In this document: positions 1-4,602 of the stretch, piece after piece
Layout: each line of letters begins with the position of its first letter
How positions within the stretch are numbered: the stretch's first letter is position 1
Assembly: GCA_903891395.1 (NCBI GenBank)
Contig: CAITEM010000454.1
Span: 1 to 5,931, forward strand
Length of the DNA stretch: 5,931 bases
Source of the DNA: an uncultured Hyphomicrobiales bacterium
GTDB lineage: Bacteria; Pseudomonadota; Alphaproteobacteria; Rhizobiales; Xanthobacteraceae
Direction: 5' to 3'
Position numbers and translations under genes: made by a program
Notes under the pieces: model-generated
The model's input: the letters and a program-made list of their open reading frames with translations, nothing else
What the model was told of the DNA's origin: nothing
The model's database searches: none

Positions 1-3
1 CCC

Positions 4-1197
4 TCACCGTTCCACCAGCGCGATGCGGCTGTTGTAGATGTTCATGAGCAGCGAGGTGACGAGACTGATGGTGAGATAGACCGCCATGGTGATGGCGACG
101 ACTTCGACCGCCTGCCCGGTCTGGTTCAGAACCGTACCGGTGAACACCTGCACCAGGTCGGGATAGCCGATGGCGACGGCCAGCGAGGAGTTCTTCGTCA
201 GGTTGAGATATTGGCTGGTCAGCGGCGGGATGATGACGCGCATCGCCTGCGGCACCGTGACCAACCGCAGTGTCGGCTGCGGCTTGAGGCCGAGCGAATA
301 GGCCGCCTCGGTCTGGCCGCGCGACACCGCGAGGATGCCGGCACGAACCACTTCGGCAATGAAGGCGGCGGTGTAGATCGACAGGCCGAACAGCAGCGCG
401 GCGAATTCCGGCAGCACTTCCAGGCCGCCGCTGATGTTGAAGCGTCCCGCCTGCGGGAAGCCGAATGACAGCGGAAAACCCAGGACGATCAAGACCAAGA
501 TAGGCAGACCGACGATCAGGCCGATAGCGGCGGCAAACACCGGCGCCTGCTGGCCGGTCTGCTCCTGGCGCTTGCGCGCCCAGATGTAGAAGGCGATCGA
601 CGCCACAATACCGGCGAAAAATGCGACGACGACCCACACGAAGCCCGGCCCGAAGATCGGGTTCGGCAGAAACAGCCCGCGATTGTTGAGCACGAGACCG
701 CCGGGAATTTTGTAGCTGTCGCGCATCTCCGGCAACGTCTTGAGCACGGCGTTGTACCAGAACAGCAATTGCAGCAGCAGCGGTATGTTGCGGATGGTTT
801 CGACGTAACCGGTGGCGGCCTTGGAGACGAGCCAGTTCTTCGACAGCCGCGCGATGCCGATGATGAAGCCGATAATCGTGGCGAAGATGACGCCGAGGCC
901 GGCCACCAGCAGCGTATTGAGCAGACCCACCCAGAAAGCACGGCCGTAGGTCGAGCCCTGCGCGCTGTATTCGATCAGCGTCTGGCTGATGTCGAAGCCG
1001 GCGGTGTTGTGCCAGAAGCCGAAGCCGGACGCGATATGCGCGCGCTCGAGATTGGTGATGGCGTTGCGCGCGGCCACGTAGATCAGAAAGGCGACGACGG
1101 CGCAGAGCGCTACCTGATAGGCAATGCTGCGGACCTTGGGGTCATTGTAGAAGGCAACCCGTGCGGGGGGTAACCCCGCCGGAAGGTCAGTCGACAT
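4..1197 (-). CDS. aapQ: General L-amino acid ABC transporter permease AapQ
   Basis: Inner-membrane permease subunit of the general L-amino acid ABC importer (AapJQMP, HisMQ family). It would pair with AapM and the ATPase AapP to import amino acids delivered by AapJ. The 397-residue protein is close to the usual AapQ length (about 400). A first membrane segment lies near residues 26-43. The permease domain starts near residue 86 and carries the typical segment around residues 131-148 (YVETIRNIPLLLQLLFWY). The cytoplasmic EAA loop that contacts the ATPase is at about 297-318 (EAAYSLGLKPQPTLRL). Further hydrophobic segments near 185-206, 220-242, 264-285 and 364-388 give about eight in total. 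The long insert between residues 150 and 260 is typical of AapQ/BztB and absent from simple HisQ permeases. The ATG is preceded by GAGG five bases upstream. The gene ends three bases from the window edge, so aapM and aapP should follow outside. It lies 75 bases after aapJ with a hairpin between. Confidence 0.94.
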   Translation of the reverse strand: MSTDLPAGLPPARVAFYNDPKVRSIAYQVALCAVVAFLIYVAARNAITNLERAHIASGFGFWHNTAGFDISQTLIEYSAQGSTYGRAFWVGLLNTLLVAGLGVIFATIIGFIIGIARLSKNWLVSKAATGYVETIRNIPLLLQLLFWYNAVLKTLPEMRDSYKIPGGLVLNNRGLFLPNPIFGPGFVWVVVAFFAGIVASIAFYIWARKRQEQTGQQAPVFAAAIGLIVGLPILVLIVLGFPLSFGFPQAGRFNISGGLEVLPEFAALLFGLSIYTAAFIAEVVRAGILAVSRGQTEAAYSLGLKPQPTLRLVTVPQAMRVIIPPLTSQYLNLTKNSSLAVAIGYPDLVQVFTGTVLNQTGQAVEVVAITMAVYLTISLVTSLLMNIYNSRIALVER

Positions 1198-1239
1198 TTA
1201 CCCCTCGTCTCCCCCTGCCCATCGCGGGACTTCAAGCGA

Positions 1240-1267
1240 AACGCCGCGGCTGGTGGGCCGCGGCGTT
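1240..1267 (-). terminator. Intercistronic stem-loop between aapJ and aapQ
   Basis: A perfect 11-bp inverted repeat: AACGCCGCGGC at 1240-1250 and its reverse complement at 1257-1267, with a six-base loop. It starts five bases after the aapJ stop codon. In the transcript the stem is followed by a short, interrupted U stretch (UUUCGCUU), so it is a poor full terminator. Hairpins at this position in binding-protein transporter operons commonly act as partial terminators or as 3' barriers that stabilise the binding-protein mRNA. That would give more AapJ than AapQ. The structure is seen directly; its role is inferred. Confidence 0.7.
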
Positions 1268-1272
1268 GCCGA

Positions 1273-2283
1273 TCAGCGAACCGGCGGCGCGTAGACGATG
1301 CCGCCTTTGCTCCACAGTTTGTTCAAGCCGCGCTCGATCTTGAGCGGCGAATTGGCGCCGACATTGCGGTCGAACACTTCGCCGTAATTGCCGACGGCCT
1401 TGACGATCTGCACCGCCCAGTCCTTCGGCAAACCAAGCTGCTCGCCGTAATTCCCTTCGGTACCGACAAAGCGCTTGATGTCCGGGTTCGTCGAACTCAA
1501 CATTTCGTCGGCGTTCTTCTGCGTCATGCCCAGTTCTTCGGCATTGATCAGCGCGAACAGCGTCCACTTGGCGATGTCGAACCACTGGTCGTCGCCATGG
1601 CGTACCGCGGGGCCGAGCGGCTCCTTGGAAATGATTTCGGGCAGCACGATGTGATCGTCGGCATTGGCCAAGCGCAAACGCTCGGCGTACAGGCCCGAGG
1701 CGTCGGTGGTGTAGGCGTCGCAACGGCCGGCGTCATAGGCCTTCACCGCTTCGTTGGCGGTGGCGAAGGTGACGGTCTTGACCTGCATGTTATGGGCGCG
1801 GAAGTAATCCGACAGATTGAGCTCGGTGGTGGTGCCCTGCTGCACGCAGACGGAGGCACCGGCGAGTTCGAGCGCCGAATTTACCTTCAGCGCCTTGCGC
1901 ACCATAAAGCCCTGACCGTCGTAGTAATTGACGCCGGCAAAGTTCAAGCCAAGCGAAGTGTCGCGCGACGAGGTCCAGGTGGTGTTGCGCGCCAGCACGT
2001 CGACTTCACCGGACTGCAGCGCGGTGAAGCGATCCTTGGCGGACAACGGCACGAACTTGACCTTGTTGGGATCGCCCAACACAGCAGCGGCCAACGCCTT
2101 GCAGTAATCGACGTCGAGGCCGGTCCATTTGCCTTGCGCGTCGGGCAGACCGAAACCGGCCAGCGTGCCGTTCGATCCGCAGTTCAATGAGCCACGATCC
2201 TTGACGGATTTCAGCGTCTGGGCGGATGCGCTTTGCGCGGCAAACACCACGGCGAGCGCGACGATACCGAAAATCTTTTTCAT
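1273..2283 (-). CDS. aapJ: General L-amino acid-binding periplasmic protein AapJ
   Basis: Periplasmic solute-binding protein (family 3) that captures a broad range of L-amino acids and delivers them to the AapQM permease. It has 336 residues, near the usual 340 for AapJ/BztA. A Sec signal peptide is clear: MKK, a hydrophobic core at residues 4-16, then A-S-A at 19-21, so the mature protein probably begins at Gln22. The family-3 signature appears as GLDVDYCKALAAAV at 55-68. The conserved ligand-pocket stretch DRFTALQSGEVDVLARNTTW is at 84-103. Four cysteines (35, 61, 146, 188) could form periplasmic disulfides. The ATG is supported by AAGAGG seven bases upstream (2291-2296). It is the first aap gene, lies downstream of a sigma-54-like element, and is followed by a strong stem-loop before aapQ. 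Confidence 0.95.
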   Translation of the reverse strand: MKKIFGIVALAVVFAAQSASAQTLKSVKDRGSLNCGSNGTLAGFGLPDAQGKWTGLDVDYCKALAAAVLGDPNKVKFVPLSAKDRFTALQSGEVDVLARNTTWTSSRDTSLGLNFAGVNYYDGQGFMVRKALKVNSALELAGASVCVQQGTTTELNLSDYFRAHNMQVKTVTFATANEAVKAYDAGRCDAYTTDASGLYAERLRLANADDHIVLPEIISKEPLGPAVRHGDDQWFDIAKWTLFALINAEELGMTQKNADEMLSSTNPDIKRFVGTEGNYGEQLGLPKDWAVQIVKAVGNYGEVFDRNVGANSPLKIERGLNKLWSKGGIVYAPPVR

Positions 2284-2336
2284 CTGGCAGCCTCTTCAAC
2301 GCATAACGGGATGCGGCGCCCCTCGGCGGTCAGCCA

Positions 2337-2353
2337 AGCAATTCTCCGGCCAA
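2337..2353 (-). promoter_or_regulatory. Putative sigma-54 (-24/-12) promoter of aapJ
   Basis: On the minus strand the element reads TTGGCCGG-AGAA-TTGCT. The sigma-54 consensus is YTGGCACG-N4-TTGCW. The TTGGC block, the G before the spacer, the whole TTGC and the following T match. The essential GG and GC are exactly ten bases apart. The predicted start of transcription is near 2326, giving a leader of about 43 bases with the aapJ Shine-Dalgarno sequence at its end. The aap operon in rhizobia has been linked to the Ntr nitrogen-control system, which fits, but no clear NtrC site is visible upstream. The match is seen; its use as a promoter is inferred. Confidence 0.5.
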
Positions 2354-2415
2354 CGCGCCTCGGCGTGACGAAAGATCGCAAGCTCAGCTTTCCATCGAGC
2401 CCTCTGGCTTTTCAT

Positions 2416-2444
2416 ATCTCAGACCGGGCGGGTTGTAAGGTCAA
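2416..2444 (-). promoter_or_regulatory. Weak sigma-70-like promoter candidate upstream of aapJ
   Basis: TTGACC (2439-2444) is a good -35 box. At a 17-base spacing it faces TGAGAT (2416-2421), which matches only three of six -10 positions. It would give a leader of about 125 bases. It could provide housekeeping expression beside the sigma-54-like element, but the -10 half is poor. Confidence 0.2.
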
Positions 2445-2448
2445 GGGG

Positions 2449-2634
2449 TTGATACTTAAGGCCGCCGCAGACCCCATTGTCAGCGATTTCGACCGCCGTG
2501 CATGGGACCCAATTAAAGGCAAAGATGGCGAAAAACCCGCCAAAGCTGAAAACCGGCTCGTCAACGCCGGACGCGACCTGCGAGCCCTTGCTGAACTCGA
2601 CAGCGGCTCCGCCGAGGTGGCTGTCACAAATTAG
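2449..2634 (+). CDS. Possible small unrecognised plus-strand ORF or gene relic
   Basis: A 61-codon open frame from TTG to TAG, with AAGG eight bases upstream of the TTG. I do not recognise the product. It is charged and soluble-looking, containing DFDRRAWDPIKGKDGEKPAK and then GRDLRALAELDSGS. Hand counts over the 60 sense codons after TTG give GC of about 72 %, 47 % and 58 % at positions 1, 2 and 3, with half of the codons starting with G. That is a coding-like pattern. It fades in the same frame upstream of 2449. The third-position GC looks lower than in the neighbours (not counted there), as expected for an acquired or decaying gene. Its stop abuts the LAB_N stop. Against it: no ATG, no visible promoter, and it is the only plus-strand gene candidate. 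Confidence 0.22.
   Translation: MILKAAADPIVSDFDRRAWDPIKGKDGEKPAKAENRLVNAGRDLRALAELDSGSAEVAVTN
2599..2625 (-). terminator. Imperfect hairpin after the LAB_N gene
   Basis: GACAGC (2599-2604) pairs with GCTGTC (2620-2625). Three further inner pairs (CTC with GAG) close a four-base loop after an internal mismatch. It begins ten bases past the LAB_N stop codon, so it could mark the 3' end of the glycosyltransferase transcript. No U-run follows it, so it is not a canonical intrinsic terminator. It may be a processing barrier or a chance structure. Confidence 0.3.
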
Positions 2635-2961
2635 CTAGATGGCGGCCGCGCCGCCGCTGCGGATGACGAACTGCAGATTGCGCAGATAAACAAAAACGCC
2701 GAATGCCTGGCCGATGATGAACACCGGATCCTTGCGGTACAGCGCGTAGCCGAGCAGCATGAAGCCGCCGCCGATGGAGAATATCCAGAACGCGGTCGGC
2801 ACCACGCTGCGCCCCGCGCGTTCCGAGGCAATCCACTGCACCACGAAGCGCATCGCGAACATGATCTGCGCGACGTAACCGATCAGGATGCCCCAATCGA
2901 GACCGCCGGCGAACACGTCGTGCAGATAGCCGCCGACGGCATGGGTGATGTCCACCAACAT
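2635..2961 (-). CDS. Standalone LAB_N-domain small membrane protein
   Basis: A 108-residue membrane protein formed almost entirely of the 'lipid A biosynthesis N-terminal' (LAB_N) domain. In some lipid-A-disaccharide synthase-type proteins this domain is fused ahead of the enzyme; here it stands alone. The family core is clear: RFVVQWIASERAGRSVVPTA at residues 38-57, FWIFSIGGGFMLLGYALYRK at 58-77, DPVFIIGQAFGVFVYLRNLQ at 78-97. Hydrophobic segments lie near 22-42, 56-74 and 79-95. It carries no LpxB catalytic domain, so it should not be called LpxB. The start is well supported: GGAGGA (2969-2974) lies seven bases upstream, inside the GT2 gene, and only three bases separate the GT2 stop from this ATG, suggesting coupled translation. 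Biochemical function is not established. The GT2 and ArnT-like neighbours suggest a role with lipid-linked sugars, perhaps in membrane transfer. Confidence 0.9.
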   Translation of the reverse strand: MLVDITHAVGGYLHDVFAGGLDWGILIGYVAQIMFAMRFVVQWIASERAGRSVVPTAFWIFSIGGGFMLLGYALYRKDPVFIIGQAFGVFVYLRNLQFVIRSGGAAAI

Positions 2962-2964
2962 AGA

Positions 2965-3702
2965 TTAGTCCTCCACAATTTCCGGTACGCGCTTCTTGCG
3001 GCGGATCAGCCACCACACGCCGGCCAGGTCGAGAATGCCGACCCAGAGCCGGTCCCATAATCCATAATTCGACACGCCACTGCCACGCGGCCGGTCGACG
3101 ACGTCGACATAACCGATGTCGTAGCCTTCGCGTTTCACCAGCGCCGGCAGAAAACGATGCAGACCGTCGAAATAAGGCAGCGACAAAAACACATCACGGC
3201 GAAACGCTTTCAACCCGCAGCCGGTATCGCGCGTGCCGTCGCGCAGCTCCGCGCCGCGCACGCCGTTGGCGATGCGCGATTGCAGCTTCTTGAAACCGCC
3301 GGACTTGCGGCCGACGCGCTGGCCGGCGATCAGACCGACGCGCGGCGCACCCGCTTCGAGCGCGCGCAACATCAAAGGGATGAAAGCCGGATCGTTCTGG
3401 CCGTCGCCGTCAATGGTCGCTACCATCGCGCCACGCGAGGCGGCGACACCGCTGCGCACCGCGCAAGACTGTCCGCAGGATTGCTTATGCCGCACACGGC
3501 GCAGCCACGGATGCAACGCCATCAGCCTTTTCAACTCGGCCTCTGTGCCGTCGGTGGAACCGTCATTGACATAGACGACCTCGAACGGCCAATGGCCCTC
3601 GAGCGCCTTGCCGATTTCCGCTACCAGTGGCGCGACATTACCGGCCTCATTGCGGACCGGCACCACGACGGACACCGCCGGATCATTCGTGTTCATTGTC
3701 AT
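2965..3702 (-). CDS. GT2 family glycosyltransferase, DPM1/ArnC-like (polyprenyl-phosphate sugar synthase)
   Basis: Probable cytoplasmic-face GT-A fold enzyme that transfers a sugar from a nucleotide donor to a polyprenyl phosphate, as dolichyl-phosphate mannose synthase and ArnC do. It has 245 residues. The nucleotide-binding start is SVVVPVRNEAGNV (11-23), followed by VNDGSTDGT (45-53). The metal-binding acidic motif is DGDGQNDP (98-105). The acceptor-side motifs common in DPM1-like enzymes follow: LHRFLPAL (181-188) and RPRGSGVSNYG (204-214). Only one short hydrophobic stretch is visible near the C-terminus (about 219-234), then a basic tail. That makes it shorter than ArnC (about 320 residues, two membrane segments) and closer to the short DPM1 type. 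The sugar cannot be read from sequence. Two ATGs lie close together, at 3702 and 3696. GGCGGG is only three bases from the first and nine from the second, so residue 3 may be the true start. PAP2 lies 42 bases upstream. Confidence 0.9.
   Translation of the reverse strand: MTMNTNDPAVSVVVPVRNEAGNVAPLVAEIGKALEGHWPFEVVYVNDGSTDGTEAELKRLMALHPWLRRVRHKQSCGQSCAVRSGVAASRGAMVATIDGDGQNDPAFIPLMLRALEAGAPRVGLIAGQRVGRKSGGFKKLQSRIANGVRGAELRDGTRDTGCGLKAFRRDVFLSLPYFDGLHRFLPALVKREGYDIGYVDVVDRPRGSGVSNYGLWDRLWVGILDLAGVWWLIRRKKRVPEIVED
2969..2974 (-). promoter_or_regulatory. Strong Shine-Dalgarno site of the LAB_N gene
   Basis: GGAGGA on the minus strand, seven bases before the ATG at 2961. It lies within the last codons of the GT2 gene, so the ribosome finishing GT2 passes over it. 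It fixes the LAB_N start and supports a co-transcribed, translationally coupled pair. Confidence 0.75.
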
Positions 3703-3712
3703 GGTCCCGCCG

Positions 3713-3728
3713 GCAGCCGAAAGGCCGC
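3713..3728 (-). other. Small stem-loop in the GT2 leader
   Basis: In the transcript GCGGCC and GGCUGC pair (six pairs including one G-U) around a UUUC loop. This falls between the PAP2 stop and the GT2 start, ending 11 bases before the first ATG. It could modulate access to the weak GT2 ribosome site or stabilise the upstream message. A stem this short in GC-rich DNA may also be chance. Confidence 0.2.
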
Positions 3729-3744
3729 ATCTGCCCGCTTCTTA

Positions 3745-4602
3745 TTAAGCCAATAGCTCGCGAGCAACTGATTTGATACGCCGCCACGAGGGGCCGGGAT
3801 AAAGGTCAATCCGGTTGTCCGAGTACGCGGCAAATGCCAGGCGCCGCAGCGCGAAATAGTGCCGCACCATCAGGGCACCGACCGCCCCGACCAGCAGACC
3901 GGCCAAAACATCGCTCGGATGATGCGCCGTCAGCACGACACGACTGACGCAGATCAGCAGCGCATAGATCACCACATACACCCGCGATTTCGGCCACAGC
4001 GTGCCGAACGCGACGACCGCAGCCCCGACCGTCGTGGTGTGACCCGACGGCAGGCTGGCATAGGCCGCGACAGCCCAGGTGAACGGCTTGAACAGATACG
4101 GATCGGCGGCGCCGCCGACGAAAGGACGCGCCCGGCCGATCAACTGCTTCACGATGGTAGTGAACAGGCCCGGCACAGCGACGGCAACGAACAGAAAGCC
4201 GACGCGCACCATGATCGCCGCCATCACCCGTTGCGAAGCACGCAACAACCGTCCCTGCAGCGCGGCGAGCACAAGAAACAGAATGCCGACCGGCCACAGT
4301 ACCCAACCGGCTTTACCGAAGTCGGTAATAAAGTCGAAAAAATCGCGCAGCCCCTGCGGCAGCGTGCGCGCATAGATAATGGCCGCCGCGTCGAAGAAAT
4401 ATTGCACGACAAGAAACACGGCGACGCAAGCAGCAACGGCGAACGTGATCCTGCCGGGAGACCACCACCACCGATCCAGAGGATGAATACGCGGCGGCCG
4501 CAGCAACGTCTTGATGCTGCCGAGAACATTGGCGGGCCAGCGCTTCAACGCATCGATCCATGTGCCGACAGCATCGGCCTTCAAGTGATGCGCGACCGTC
4601 AT
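3745..4602 (-). CDS. PAP2 superfamily membrane phosphatase
   Basis: Integral-membrane lipid phosphatase of the PAP2 family, 285 residues. The three-part active site is complete. K152-x6-R159-P160 is followed by P185-S-G-H188, then S220-R221-x5-H227-x3-D231. H188 and H227 are the expected nucleophile and its partner. About six hydrophobic segments (near 52-70, 98-117, 130-150, 190-202, 207-220, 232-248) place the site at the outer face. Family members remove phosphate from lipid A (LpxE, LpxF), undecaprenyl pyrophosphate or phosphatidylglycerol phosphate; the motif does not say which. Its ATG overlaps the stop of the ArnT-like gene (ATGA, four bases). I chose this start although the frame stays open to 5079, because the upstream extension overlaps the glycosyltransferase gene in another frame and looks arginine-rich and non-protein-like. 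Given the neighbours, a lipid A phosphatase is attractive but unproven. Confidence 0.9.
   Translation of the reverse strand: MTVAHHLKADAVGTWIDALKRWPANVLGSIKTLLRPPRIHPLDRWWWSPGRITFAVAACVAVFLVVQYFFDAAAIIYARTLPQGLRDFFDFITDFGKAGWVLWPVGILFLVLAALQGRLLRASQRVMAAIMVRVGFLFVAVAVPGLFTTIVKQLIGRARPFVGGAADPYLFKPFTWAVAAYASLPSGHTTTVGAAVVAFGTLWPKSRVYVVIYALLICVSRVVLTAHHPSDVLAGLLVGAVGALMVRHYFALRRLAFAAYSDNRIDLYPGPSWRRIKSVARELLA

Larger units (their letters stand above)
2284..2634. other. Intergenic region between the glycosyltransferase cluster and aapJ
   Basis: A 351-base stretch without a confidently called gene. From the aapJ side it holds the aapJ Shine-Dalgarno sequence (2291-2296), a sigma-54-type element (2337-2353), and a weak sigma-70-like pair (TTGACC at 2439-2444 and TGAGAT at 2416-2421 with 17 bases between). 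It also holds a plus-strand open frame of coding-like composition (about 2449-2634) and an imperfect hairpin just past the LAB_N stop codon (2599-2625). I see no convincing NtrC dyad; GTGCA at 2498-2502 is only a half-site. I see no tRNA, riboswitch, insertion sequence or classical U-tract terminator. Confidence 0.6.

Noticed and set aside
1597..2190. 197-codon plus-strand open frame opposite aapJ
   Set aside because: It is an antisense shadow of a well-conserved aapJ with signal peptide and family signature.
2495..2505. Possible NtrC-binding site (GTGCA/TGCAC half-site)
   Set aside because: Only one half of the dyad is present, and it sits about 170 bases upstream of the predicted start.
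2526..2542. Candidate intrinsic terminator (TGGCG/CGCCA with a T-rich loop)
   Set aside because: The stem is only 5 bp and the T-run is in the loop rather than after the stem.
2412..2627. 71-codon minus-strand open frame in the intergenic region
   Set aside because: It has a GTG start, a serine/alanine/arginine-rich low-complexity product and no ribosome site; the coding-like signal in this stretch is on the plus strand.
2635..2961. Calling the LAB_N gene lpxB
   Set aside because: The 108-residue product has only the N-terminal membrane domain and no LpxB glycosyltransferase domain.
3157..3756. 199-codon plus-strand open frame opposite the GT2 gene
   Set aside because: It is antisense to a clear glycosyltransferase with intact motifs; the long open antisense frame is expected from high third-position GC.
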